Notes under the pieces: generated by a model
Database searches by the model: none
Told to the model about the DNA's origin: nothing
The model's input: only the letters and a program-made list of their open reading frames with translations
Source of the DNA: Undibacterium sp.
GTDB taxonomy: Bacteria; Pseudomonadota; Gammaproteobacteria; Burkholderiales; Burkholderiaceae_D
NCBI GenBank assembly: GCA_019752975.1
Contig: JAIELM010000354.1
Location: forward strand, 1 to 7,169
Reading direction: 5' to 3'
DNA: 7,169 bases
Made by a program: the position numbers and the translations under genes
In this document: positions 1-7,076 of the stretch, piece by piece
How positions within the stretch are numbered: position 1 is the first letter of the stretch
Layout: every line of letters begins with the position of its first letter

Positions 1-251
1 CTTGACCATCACTCCGCTATCTCCGTCATTAATCAAGCGGCAAAATTTTCTTTTGTTTCACTTCAACAAACCACATTTATCAACATCACAAAAAAACAAC
101 TCCCACCTTTTACAGTTCTCAGTTCTCTGTTTTACTCGCAGCGGTTGAAACAATTATTGACCAAAAATACAGCGACGCCGAAGAAAAATACTCGATATTT
201 GTGCCAAATAAAAGCATCTTAGCGTCAAATCATTCACCCTTGGAGGAAATC
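1..251. other. Upstream region of the M28 peptidase gene, no gene seen
   Basis: No convincing coding region was found on either strand here. The stretch is A/T-rich. It has a tandem heptamer (CAGTTCT twice, 113-126) and a short 6-bp inverted repeat (TTTGTT 52-57 with AACAAA 65-70). Possible -35 hexamers are TTGAAA (145-150) and TTGACC (157-162), but neither has a good -10 at 16-18 bases. The promoter of the downstream peptidase gene is probably in the last 120 bases, but I cannot place it. Confidence 0.5.
242..247 (+). promoter_or_regulatory. Ribosome-binding site that decides the M28 start
   Basis: GGAGGA lies 4 bases before the ATG at 252. The reading frame is open from an earlier ATG at 201, but that start has no purine-rich site. 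It would also put 17 non-hydrophobic residues in front of an otherwise standard Lys-rich signal peptide. The ATG at 252 is therefore preferred. Confidence 0.85.
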
Positions 252-1829
252 ATGAAAAAGAAACTTATCTCAAATCTGGCCTTAGGCCTCATTCTAGGCG
301 GCTTGCTCAATCTCAGTGCACAGGCCGCCGAAAAAAAACTATGGATCAGTCTTGGTGATGCCGCGTATAAAGAATTAAAACAAATCGCCCCCGACCTCTT
401 GCTTGCCGAAAGTCGCACTTTTGACTCTGGCACAGTAGGATTTGCGTCAAAAGAAAAAGTTCATTTAGTTCAAGTCAATGAATCAGCAATCCACGGCCTA
501 TCCGGCGCAATTCATAACAAACTCAATCGTTGTGGAGGCTTTGTTGAACATGCCGACGAAGGACAAGGCAGACTGGCTTTAGCCAACGCTTCTATGGGTT
601 TCGCGCCAACAGTCGCTAGTCTAGCGCCATCTTACACTATCGACAATCAAGCCACCGTTACCCCCTTACTAGCGCAAATGCAAGCGACCAACATTGGTCA
701 AACCATTATTGATCTCTCCGCCATCGTCAATCGCTACTACACCACCGCTGGCGGTACCACGGGATCCAACCTCATTAAGAGCAAATGGCAAGCACTCGCC
801 AATGGACACGCCAACGTAACAGTCGAACAGTTCACTCACGCTGGTTGGCCACAAAAATCCGTCATACTCACCATTAAAGGCAGTGACAACGCTTCAGAAA
901 TCGTGGTGTTGGGTGGACATCAAGATTCCATCAACATAGGAGACCGGTCAGAGACCGCCAGGGCACCTGGTGCCGATGATGATGCGTCTGGAATTGCCAG
1001 CTTAACTGAAGTGATCCGGGTACTCACGACTAGCAATTACCAACCACGTCGCACCCTTAAGTTTATGGCTTATGCTGCTGAAGAAGTCGGGCTCAAAGGC
1101 TCGGCTGAAATCGCCAAAAAATTCAAAGCCGATGGTGCTAACGTAGTCGGCGTCATGCAACTAGACATGACCAACTACAAAGGTTCAAGTCAAGACATCT
1201 ATCTCTATACCGACTACACCAATAGTGCGCAAAACACTTTTAGCGCCAACCTTATCAATACCTATCAACCTGGTGTCACCATAGGCTACGATCAATGTGG
1301 CTACGCGTGTTCTGACCATGCCTCATGGAATGCGCAAGGCTACGCTACTTCCATGCCGTTTGAAGCAACGATGACGCAAGACAATAAGCAAATTCATACT
1401 GCTGGAGATACCTATGCCTATACCGGCAGTACCGCTACCCAATCCTTAAAATTTGCCCGCTTGGCGGCCTCGTTTGCGGTGGAACTAGGTAGCGATGGCC
1501 CGGGTCTACCGCCAGCGACTACTGTATTAACCAGCGGTGTTAGTCTGAGCGTGCCAGCACTAGCAACCAATGCCAGCAAGGTCTATTCGATTGCTGTCCC
1601 CGCCGGCAAAACTAAGCTTACTTTTAAATTGTCGGGTGGTAGCGGCGACGGCGATATCTATTCCAAATTTGCCACTATCCCCACTACCGCTAGCTATGAG
1701 ATGAAGTCGGATGGTTCTACCAACGCCGAGACCATCACCATCACCTCACCCAAAGCAGGAACTTACTATCTATTACTCAATTCCTACAGTTCAGTAAGTG
1801 GTGCCACTATCGTGGCAACGGTACAGTAA
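252..1829 (+). CDS. Secreted M28 zinc aminopeptidase (leucyl aminopeptidase type) with C-terminal PPC domain
   Basis: This 525-residue preproprotein should remove N-terminal, mainly hydrophobic residues from peptides outside the cell. Residues 1-25 form a signal peptide (MKKK start, hydrophobic core, cleavage likely after SAQA). Residues from about 26 to 126 look like a propeptide. The catalytic domain begins near 127. Visible motifs are GGHQDS (H223, D225), APGADDDASG (D243), AAEEVG (E277 general base, E278), QLDMT (D305), CGYACSD (C349/C353 disulfide) and QIHT (H382). Recalling the Vibrio proteolyticus aminopeptidase residues H97, D117, E151, E152, D179, C223, C227 and H256, every one aligns here with a constant offset of 126, so both zinc sites are complete. 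Residues from about 440 to 524 form a bacterial pre-peptidase C-terminal (PPC) domain, normally removed on maturation. The gene is followed by a hairpin, so it is probably monocistronic. The exact substrate preference is inferred. Confidence 0.95.
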   Translation: MKKKLISNLALGLILGGLLNLSAQAAEKKLWISLGDAAYKELKQIAPDLLLAESRTFDSGTVGFASKEKVHLVQVNESAIHGLSGAIHNKLNRCGGFVEHADEGQGRLALANASMGFAPTVASLAPSYTIDNQATVTPLLAQMQATNIGQTIIDLSAIVNRYYTTAGGTTGSNLIKSKWQALANGHANVTVEQFTHAGWPQKSVILTIKGSDNASEIVVLGGHQDSINIGDRSETARAPGADDDASGIASLTEVIRVLTTSNYQPRRTLKFMAYAAEEVGLKGSAEIAKKFKADGANVVGVMQLDMTNYKGSSQDIYLYTDYTNSAQNTFSANLINTYQPGVTIGYDQCGYACSDHASWNAQGYATSMPFEATMTQDNKQIHTAGDTYAYTGSTATQSLKFARLAASFAVELGSDGPGLPPATTVLTSGVSLSVPALATNASKVYSIAVPAGKTKLTFKLSGGSGDGDIYSKFATIPTTASYEMKSDGSTNAETITITSPKAGTYYLLLNSYSSVSGATIVATVQ

Positions 1830-1849
1830 GATTGACTTAACACCTTAAG

Positions 1850-1871
1850 CTGGGCGCGCTGATGCGCCCAG
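1850..1871 (+). terminator. Hairpin after the M28 gene, terminator-like without U-tract
   Basis: CTGGGCGC (1850-1857) and GCGCCCAG (1864-1871) form a perfect 8-bp G/C-rich stem with a 6-base loop, 20 bases after the stop codon. No T-run follows on either strand. It may be a weak terminator or an mRNA 3'-end stabiliser that lets some transcription continue into the permease gene. Confidence 0.55.
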
Positions 1872-1919
1872 TCGACAATCGCTTATACTAGCGGCTTAAT
1901 TATTTTCATTGAGCCACTA

Positions 1920-2813
1920 GTGTCCCACACCGCGTTTCTACTCGTCATCACTGCAGGTCTCATTCACGCCTTATGGAATATCGCGGCAAAAAAAGCGGGC
2001 GGTGATGTGCGTTTTGCGGGTTTTACGGCGCTCATTATGGCTGTAGTGTGGGCACCGGTCGGTATCTATTATGGCTGGGACATTGTACCCACTTGGGGCT
2101 GGATAGAATGGGGTTTCATCGCTGCCAGCGGCATCATCCATATCAGCTACTTTATTTGTCTATTACGCGGTTATCGGAAAGCCGATCTCACCGTGGTCTA
2201 CCCTTTGGCGCGCGGCACTGGCCCCTTACTCTCTTCGGCAACTGCCATCCTGTTTTTAGGTGAACGCCTTTCTCTCATTGGCGGTTTTGGCATATGCGCA
2301 GTAGTAGGCGGGGTTTTCATGATCGCAGGAGGACCCAAACTGCTACGGTCGCTTAAGCAAGTCGAACAGCCAAGTAGCCAGCAAGTTCGTATTCGTAAGG
2401 GGATTTTTTATGGTGTACTGACCGGCGTCTTCATCGCAGGCTACACGATCTTGGATGGTTACGCTGTTAAGGTACTATTCATTTCCCCAATTCTGATCGA
2501 CTATTTTGGCAACTTCGCACGTATCGTGCTCTTGATGCCTGCACTATTACGCGACCGGCAAGCAAGTCGCCTCTCTTGGAACAAAGAATGGAAATACGCC
2601 TTGATCGTCGGTGCGATTAGCCCGATCTCCTACGTCTTGGTGCTGTACGCCATGCAAAGCGCACCACTTAGCCACGTTGCACCAGCACGTGAAGTGTCGA
2701 TGCTATTTGCCGCACTAATTGGTGGCCATTTACTGGCTGAAGGTGATAGAGTACAACGCCTGTTTGGGGCACTCCTCATCGCCGCCGGCGTGATCGCCTT
2801 GGGGAACTTTTAA
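1920..2813 (+). CDS. EamA/DMT-superfamily membrane permease
   Basis: This 297-residue inner-membrane protein has about ten predicted helices in two EamA repeats, residues about 4-137 and 160-296. They are joined by a polar, basic linker (about 141-160). Family hallmarks are HALWN in helix 1 (16-20), YPLARGTGP (94-102) followed by LFLGERLS (111-118) in repeat 1, and APAREVS (254-260) with the final AEGDRVQR and glycine/alanine-rich helix in repeat 2. DMT proteins move small metabolites such as amino acids, nucleosides or sugars, often outward. The sequence does not show which substrate. The start is GTG with only a weak GAG-type ribosome-binding site. Starting at the next ATG (residue 40) would remove helix 1, so GTG is kept. 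The flanking exported peptidases allow a guess at amino-acid or peptide-derived substrates, but this is not demonstrated. Confidence 0.9.
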   Translation: MSHTAFLLVITAGLIHALWNIAAKKAGGDVRFAGFTALIMAVVWAPVGIYYGWDIVPTWGWIEWGFIAASGIIHISYFICLLRGYRKADLTVVYPLARGTGPLLSSATAILFLGERLSLIGGFGICAVVGGVFMIAGGPKLLRSLKQVEQPSSQQVRIRKGIFYGVLTGVFIAGYTILDGYAVKVLFISPILIDYFGNFARIVLLMPALLRDRQASRLSWNKEWKYALIVGAISPISYVLVLYAMQSAPLSHVAPAREVSMLFAALIGGHLLAEGDRVQRLFGALLIAAGVIALGNF

Positions 2814-2844
2814 GCTTAATTTCGATCAAGTATATTGCTGCATC

Positions 2845-2855
2845 GTAGAATCTAC
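2845..2855 (+). promoter_or_regulatory. Possible -10 element inside an 11-bp palindrome upstream of the S9 gene
   Basis: TAGAAT (2846-2851) matches the sigma-70 -10 consensus in five of six positions. It lies inside the perfect palindrome GTAGA-A-TCTAC. No good -35 hexamer is seen at 16-18 bases. A start near 2858 would give a leader of about 30 bases. This is suggestive only. Confidence 0.3.
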
Positions 2856-2877
2856 ACCCTACCGCCATAAAAACTAT

Positions 2878-2883
2878 AGGAGG
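2878..2883 (+). promoter_or_regulatory. Consensus ribosome-binding site of the S9 peptidase gene
   Basis: A perfect AGGAGG lies 5 bases before the ATG at 2889. It fixes the start and predicts efficient translation independent of the permease gene upstream. Confidence 0.85.
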
Positions 2884-2888
2884 CTAAC

Positions 2889-5243
2889 ATGCCCAAAACC
2901 CGACACCTCGTACCGACGGTGCTCATTAGCGCACTCACCTTCATCTGTGTCAACAGTAATGCGCACGACCAAAAACTCAGTACCGCCGATTACGATAAAG
3001 CGGTGGCAAGTCTAGCTCCCAAGCTGAACCCCTTAGTTGTAGGTGGAACGGCAAGCGCCACATGGTTACCGACCGGTCGCTTTGTCTATCGCAGCACACG
3101 CTTAGAAGGGACACAATTTCTCATCGCTGACCCTAAACAAAAAAGTCTTACGCCGTATTTCGATCACAGCTTGCTCGCACTTGCCGTCAACAGTGTCAAT
3201 GGAAGCAATGGCAGCAAAGGCAGCAACTACAAAGCCAGTTCACTCCCTTTGCAAAACGCCAGTCTCACCCCCGACGCAAAGAAAATCAAGCTCAATCTTG
3301 ACGGTAAAATACTGACTTGCGAGCTCGCCAGCTATCAATGTAGCGCGACTGAAATGAGCAACGATACCGGTAATGTGAGAGCTAGGGCCAACAATAACGC
3401 CGTGACTTCCCCGGATGGTCAACGCGCCGCGTTCATCAAAGACCACAATCTGTGGATAAGAGATATTGCCACCAAGGCCGAAACCCAATTGACCACCGAT
3501 GGCGTCAAAGATTTTGGCTACGCCACTGATAATGCTGGTTGGGTAAAGAGCGACAGAGCGATACTACTTTGGTCACCGGACTCCAAGAAAATCGCTACCC
3601 AAAAACAAGATGAACGTCAGGTCGGCGAGATGTACATGGTGGAGACGAAGGTCGGCCACCCTGTGCTGCACGCTTGGAAATATCCACTTCCCGGCGATGA
3701 ACATATACAAATGCTAGAACGGGTGGTGATCGATGTCGATAGCAAGACTGTAGTGCGATTAAAAATGGACCTAGACCCGCATAGAGCTACCATCGGCGAC
3801 AACATTACTATGGCAGATTACAACTGGAGCCCAGATTCCAAACAGCTCGCCCTAGTCTCTACGCCACGCGATCATAAAGCAGCCATTTTACGAGTGGCTG
3901 ACACGAATACAGGTGAAGTACGCACGGTATTTGAAGAAAGGGTGAAAACCCAGTTTGAATCACGCACTGGTTGGCGCGTACTCTGGAATAGCAATGAAGT
4001 GATCTGGTATTCGCAACGTGACGACATCGGTCAACTGTATCTCTATGATCTCAACAGCGGCAAACTGAAAAACCAAATCACCAACACTAGCGGTCCCGTC
4101 ACCAACATTACTCGCATCGACGAAAAAAATCGCACGCTGTCCTACGTCGCCATGGGTAGCGAGTCAGGACAAGATCCTTATTATCGCCACTTCTATCGTG
4201 TGAATTTAAATGGTAAAAATACCCAATCTTTAAGCCCCAAATTAGGTGATCACGATATCCAGCTCGCGCCAGACGGACAGCACTTTATCGATACCTATTC
4301 CAAGTTTGATGCGCCGCCAGTAGCTGACTTATTAGATCAAGATGGCAAGCTGGTGATGCCGTTGGAAAAGGCCGATATTAGTCAATTATCAGCCACCGGT
4401 TGGCAGCCACCGATGAGTTTTTCCGTTAAAGCAGCTGATGGAAAAACGGATATCTACGGCTATTTATTCCGACCTAAGAATTTTGATCCGAATAAAAAAT
4501 ACCCCATCATTAATAACGCCTATCCAGGACCACAATCTGGCAGTGTAGGGAGTCGTAGCTTTGCCGCAACCTATGGTGACAAACAAGCTTTAGCTGAGCT
4601 CGGTTTTATTGTGGTGGCAATTGATGGACGTGGCACACCGGGACGTTCCAAATCTTTTCACGATGCTTATTATGGAGCGATGGGACGTGACAATACTTTG
4701 CCGGATCAGGTTGCTGGCATGCAAGCTTTGGCTAAAAAATATTCTTGGATAGATATTGATAAAGCGGCGATGTGGGGACACTCTGGTGGCGGATTCATTA
4801 CCGTTGATGCGATGTTCCGTTACCCAGATTTTTTTAAAGTGGGCATCGCCGAATCTGGCAATCATGACCAACGTAATTATGAAGATGACTGGGGCGAACG
4901 TTATCAAGGTCTCCTAGTTAAAAATGATGTAAAAGGCGAAAATGGCGCACCAGATAATTACGAAGCAGAAGCCAACTGGCCTTTAGCAAAAAATCTGAAA
5001 GGAAAATTATTGTTGGCACACGGCACACTAGACAATAACGTGCCACCTGAGAATACTTACTTAGTGGCAGATGCCTTAATCAAAGCCAATAAGGAATTCG
5101 ACATGCTGATGATTCCCAATGCAGCTCACGGCTTCGGTGCGGCAAGCAATTACATGATGCGTAGACGTTGGGATTATTTTGTCCGTTGGTTGCTTGAGGC
5201 TGAACCACCTAAAAACTATGAGGTCAAGACCAATCGACCTTAA
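2889..5243 (+). CDS. Exported S9 family (dipeptidyl peptidase IV-like) serine peptidase
   Basis: This 784-residue protein has a signal peptide ending near A25 (SNA before HD). A DPPIV_N-type beta-propeller follows (about 50-500), with WSPDSK blade motifs at 228-233 and 313-318. The C-terminal alpha/beta-hydrolase domain (about 505-770) has a catalytic triad of S632 in GHSGGG, D715 in HGTLDNNV and H747 in NAAHGF. Y545 in NAYPGPQ matches the oxyanion tyrosine of DPP IV, and GERYQGL (669-675) matches the conserved TERYMGL. The expected reaction is removal of short N-terminal units, classically X-Pro dipeptides, in the periplasm or outside the cell. The WVKSDRAILLWSP segment (218-230) is shorter than the DPP IV equivalent and has no Glu-Glu pair, so true DPP IV activity is uncertain. 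Residues 101-113 are a small Asn/Gly/Ser-rich insertion. It could also be an acylaminoacyl- or oligopeptidase-like member. Confidence 0.92.
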   Translation: MPKTRHLVPTVLISALTFICVNSNAHDQKLSTADYDKAVASLAPKLNPLVVGGTASATWLPTGRFVYRSTRLEGTQFLIADPKQKSLTPYFDHSLLALAVNSVNGSNGSKGSNYKASSLPLQNASLTPDAKKIKLNLDGKILTCELASYQCSATEMSNDTGNVRARANNNAVTSPDGQRAAFIKDHNLWIRDIATKAETQLTTDGVKDFGYATDNAGWVKSDRAILLWSPDSKKIATQKQDERQVGEMYMVETKVGHPVLHAWKYPLPGDEHIQMLERVVIDVDSKTVVRLKMDLDPHRATIGDNITMADYNWSPDSKQLALVSTPRDHKAAILRVADTNTGEVRTVFEERVKTQFESRTGWRVLWNSNEVIWYSQRDDIGQLYLYDLNSGKLKNQITNTSGPVTNITRIDEKNRTLSYVAMGSESGQDPYYRHFYRVNLNGKNTQSLSPKLGDHDIQLAPDGQHFIDTYSKFDAPPVADLLDQDGKLVMPLEKADISQLSATGWQPPMSFSVKAADGKTDIYGYLFRPKNFDPNKKYPIINNAYPGPQSGSVGSRSFAATYGDKQALAELGFIVVAIDGRGTPGRSKSFHDAYYGAMGRDNTLPDQVAGMQALAKKYSWIDIDKAAMWGHSGGGFITVDAMFRYPDFFKVGIAESGNHDQRNYEDDWGERYQGLLVKNDVKGENGAPDNYEAEANWPLAKNLKGKLLLAHGTLDNNVPPENTYLVADALIKANKEFDMLMIPNAAHGFGAASNYMMRRRWDYFVRWLLEAEPPKNYEVKTNRP

Positions 5244-5254
5244 ATGCTAAAACA

Positions 5255-5275
5255 GGGCTAAGCGCGTGTTAGCCC
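5255..5275 (+). terminator. Hairpin just after the S9 gene
   Basis: GGGCTAA (5255-5261) and TTAGCCC (5269-5275) form a perfect 7-bp stem around a 7-base loop, 11 bases after the stop codon. There is no T-run after it, so it is at best a weak intrinsic terminator or a 3'-end protecting structure. Confidence 0.5.
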
Positions 5276-5331
5276 AAGTTCACTATCACATTTGATATTC
5301 TACGCACCCATAGAAATGAACATTTTCCGAA

Positions 5332-5360
5332 TGAGAGCCTATCGTAACGATGGTCTCTCA
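5332..5360. terminator. Large imperfect hairpin between convergent genes
   Basis: TGAGAG (5332-5337) pairs with CTCTCA (5355-5360), and ATCG (5341-5344) pairs with CGAT (5348-5351) around a TAA loop. The two stems are joined across one C-T mismatch, one C-G pair and one T-G wobble. It lies between the ends of the S9 gene and the oppositely oriented lysR-type gene, where a two-way terminator is expected. The T-tracts on both sides are short. The near-identical octamers on either side are described in the findings. Confidence 0.45.
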
Positions 5361-5406
5361 ATTTCCGACATGGATTTTCGAGCTGAGCTTAAACCCAAAA
5401 TTTCCA

Positions 5407-6318
5407 TTAGCACCGACTCCCCACATCCATATTAAATTCCGCCACCATCGCATCAATAAACACCCGTGTTCTTGCTGGCATTAAGCGTCGTCCAGGAAAC
5501 ACAATCCAAGCATTATATTCAGGTGTATGCCAATCTGGCAGAACACGCACTAAGCTACCGTCATGTAGATGGCATTGCGCAAAATATTCGGAAATGAGGG
5601 TGATGCCTAAACCTTCTAAAGCTAAGCGACGTAGTATTTCGGGTGAGTTCGCGGTGACGATACCGGGCGGTATACCTTCCCATTGTTGGCCCTGATTTTT
5701 TAGGAGCCAGGGCACTGGTTCACCATTTCTGGCTAACAGTCTTAGGGTTTGGTGTTCCATTAATTGTTCTGGCTCATGTGGCGTACCGTGTTGCTCCAGA
5801 TAACTTGGTGCTGCATATAATGCGGAAGTCACGATGGCGATTTGGCGCGCGACTATTGTGGCATCATCACCAAGACTCCCCATGCGAATAGCCAGGTCAA
5901 AGTTCTCTCCAACTAAATCCACTCGACGTGGAGACAGATCAATCTCTAAAGTAATTGCAGGATATTTCTTCACGAACCTGCTCAGCAAGGCACTCATGGT
6001 GTTGTTAGCAAAATCAGCTGGCATCGAGATGCGCAAGCGCCCGCTTGGTTGAACTTGCCGTTGCTGGGTCAATGCCAGCGTTGCTTCGACTTCGGATGTC
6101 ACTTGCTGTGCATGCGTCAATACACTGGTACCAAAATCGGTCACGACCAATTTTCTCGTGGTACGCAAAAGTAAACGTTCGCCGAGCTGAACTTCTAGTG
6201 CGCTCATACGGCGCGATAGTGTGGATTTTGGCATGCTCAGTTTATCCGCAGCACGGCTAAAACTGCCTTCTGCTACCACCTTAGCAAACAGCAAAAGATC
6301 ATTCGGATCGAGGTTCAT
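5407..6318 (-). CDS. LysR-type transcriptional regulator, likely controlling the divergent azoreductase gene
   Basis: This 303-residue regulator has an N-terminal winged helix-turn-helix. The recognition part is at about residues 18-42 ([20 protein letters not shown]), followed by the typical [11 protein letters not shown] wing and VTDFG. The effector-binding domain spans about 90-296, with GRLRIS (93-98), [14 protein letters not shown] (134-147) and [11 protein letters not shown] (232-242). These are typical of the CrgA-like group of LysR proteins. Such regulators bind as tetramers and often control a divergent neighbour and themselves. Here the neighbour is an AzoR-type reductase 132 bases away, so an inducer such as a quinone or other electrophile is plausible but not shown. 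The ATG at 6318 has a weak, closely placed AAGG. A later start would cut the DNA-binding domain. The length is normal for the family and nothing looks broken. Confidence 0.93.
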   Translation of the reverse strand: MNLDPNDLLLFAKVVAEGSFSRAADKLSMPKSTLSRRMSALEVQLGERLLLRTTRKLVVTDFGTSVLTHAQQVTSEVEATLALTQQRQVQPSGRLRISMPADFANNTMSALLSRFVKKYPAITLEIDLSPRRVDLVGENFDLAIRMGSLGDDATIVARQIAIVTSALYAAPSYLEQHGTPHEPEQLMEHQTLRLLARNGEPVPWLLKNQGQQWEGIPPGIVTANSPEILRRLALEGLGITLISEYFAQCHLHDGSLVRVLPDWHTPEYNAWIVFPGRRLMPARTRVFIDAMVAEFNMDVGSRC

Positions 6319-6347
6319 GGCCTTATCTCACAGGGATTATTGGTTCA

Positions 6348-6372
6348 AAAATGGAACAGTGATATCCATTTT
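6348..6372. promoter_or_regulatory. Candidate operator in the lysR-azoR divergent region
   Basis: AAAATGGA (6348-6355) and TCCATTTT (6365-6372) form a perfect 8-bp inverted repeat with a 9-base centre. The 25-base dyad is of the size expected for a LysR-type recognition site, though it is not a strict T-N11-A. It is centred about 42 bases upstream of the lysR-type start codon and about 52 bases upstream of the predicted azoR transcript start. It could serve both genes. Confidence 0.5.
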
Positions 6373-6391
6373 ACGCTCTTCCGCATTGAAT

Positions 6392-6405
6392 ATGGAACGT
6401 ATAAA
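6392..6405 (+). promoter_or_regulatory. Possible azoR -10 with adjacent repeated heptamer
   Basis: ATGGAAC at 6392-6398 repeats the heptamer at 6351-6357, 41 bases away, close to four helical turns. TATAAA (6400-6405) next to it is a good -10 candidate. No consensus -35 is found 16-18 bases upstream, which fits an activator-dependent promoter. The transcript would begin near 6412, leaving a leader of about 40 bases. Confidence 0.4.
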
Positions 6406-6450
6406 GTGACTTCATCTTCACCGCTCGTCAATCAACCCAAGGACAACATC

Positions 6451-7050
6451 ATGAATATCTTACAAATCAATTCCAGCGCCCGTGTTGCTGGTTCTCATTC
6501 CACCAAGTTAGCGAACCAATTAAGTCAACGCCTAGTTGAACAGCATACCAACACCAGTTTAGTGGTACGTGATCTCGCCAGCACACCACAACCGGCTTTA
6601 GATGAAACGGCGCTACAAGCGCTATTCACACCGGCAGAACAACGCACGGCGGAGCAAGCGGCACGGGTAGCATTAGATGACATATTGATCGCCGAAGTAC
6701 AAGCGGCTGACCTCATCGTCATTGGTGCGCCGATGTACAACTTCGGCATTTCTTCTCAATTAAAAAATTGGATTGATGCCATTTCGCGTGCCCAAGTCAC
6801 TTTTCGCTACACCGCGAATGGTCCGGAAGGCTTATTAACTGGCAAAAAGGTGTATGTAGTATTGACCCGGGGCGGCCTATATCGCAACACCCCAAACGAC
6901 ACACAAATGCCCTACCTCAAGACCTTCCTCGGCTTCTTGGGAATGAGCGAGGTAGAATTCATTTATGCTGAGGGTTTAGCAATGGGGCCAGAGAGCGAGC
7001 AACAGGCCTTGAGTTCGGCACAAGAACAAATAGAAGAAGTGGTCGCATAA
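6451..7050 (+). CDS. azoR: FMN-dependent NADH azoreductase / quinone reductase (AzoR family)
   Basis: This 199-residue flavodoxin-like protein is close to the roughly 200 residues of E. coli AzoR. It should carry out two-electron reduction of quinones and azo compounds with NADH as a cytosolic FMN homodimer. Visible FMN-binding elements are the N-terminal phosphate loop [12 protein letters not shown] (6-17), PMYNFG (94-99) and the TRGG segment (139-142). Between them, the family-specific stretch [28 protein letters not shown] is nearly identical to the enterobacterial enzyme as I recall it. The ATG at 6451 is chosen because AAGGA (6439-6443) precedes it and MNILQINSS is the family N-terminus. 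The frame is open from 6340, but that extension has no family match. Expression is probably controlled by the divergent LysR-type gene. The stop codon lies inside a 12-bp tandem repeat, so the C-terminal end may have been shortened recently. Confidence 0.95.
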   Translation: MNILQINSSARVAGSHSTKLANQLSQRLVEQHTNTSLVVRDLASTPQPALDETALQALFTPAEQRTAEQAARVALDDILIAEVQAADLIVIGAPMYNFGISSQLKNWIDAISRAQVTFRYTANGPEGLLTGKKVYVVLTRGGLYRNTPNDTQMPYLKTFLGFLGMSEVEFIYAEGLAMGPESEQQALSSAQEQIEEVVA

Positions 7051-7074
7051 GTGGTCGCATAAGTGATCGCATCA
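7039..7074 (+). repeat. 12-bp tandem repeat, three copies, covering the azoR stop codon
   Basis: GTGGTCGCATAA occurs twice exactly (7039-7050 and 7051-7062), followed by a third copy with two changes, GTGATCGCATCA (7063-7074). The unit is four codons long, so the azoR frame reads VVA-stop, VVA-stop, then VIAS and on to a stop at 7087-7089. Confidence 0.9.
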
Positions 7075-7076
7075 TT

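Noticed and set aside
113..126. Tandem CAGTTCT heptamers as an operator or CRISPR-like repeat
   Set aside because: Only two 7-base copies exist with no spacer and no nearby regulator. Chance is a sufficient explanation.
201..251. Earlier in-frame ATG for the M28 peptidase
   Set aside because: It has no ribosome-binding site and would place 17 polar residues before a normal signal peptide. The ATG at 252 has GGAGGA at good spacing.
2048..2263. 71-residue plus-strand frame inside the permease gene
   Set aside because: It is an out-of-frame overlap with conserved EamA motifs and has a composition typical of frame-shifted translation.
2870..2945. Lipoprotein signal for the S9 peptidase at C20
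   Set aside because: The residues before the cysteine (TFI) do not fit a lipobox. A standard signal peptidase I site after SNA at residue 25 fits better.
4590..4907. 105-residue open frame on the minus strand within the S9 gene
   Set aside because: It is fully antisense to the conserved catalytic domain, has no ribosome-binding site and shows no recognisable family. It is a shadow of the real gene.
5834..6409. Several plus-strand frames opposite the LysR-type gene
   Set aside because: They lie antisense to a well-supported regulator and contain no recognisable domain.
6340..6450. Earlier in-frame ATG for azoR, adding 37 residues
   Set aside because: The added segment covers the putative operator and -10, has no family similarity, and the AzoR N-terminus is recognisable at 6451.
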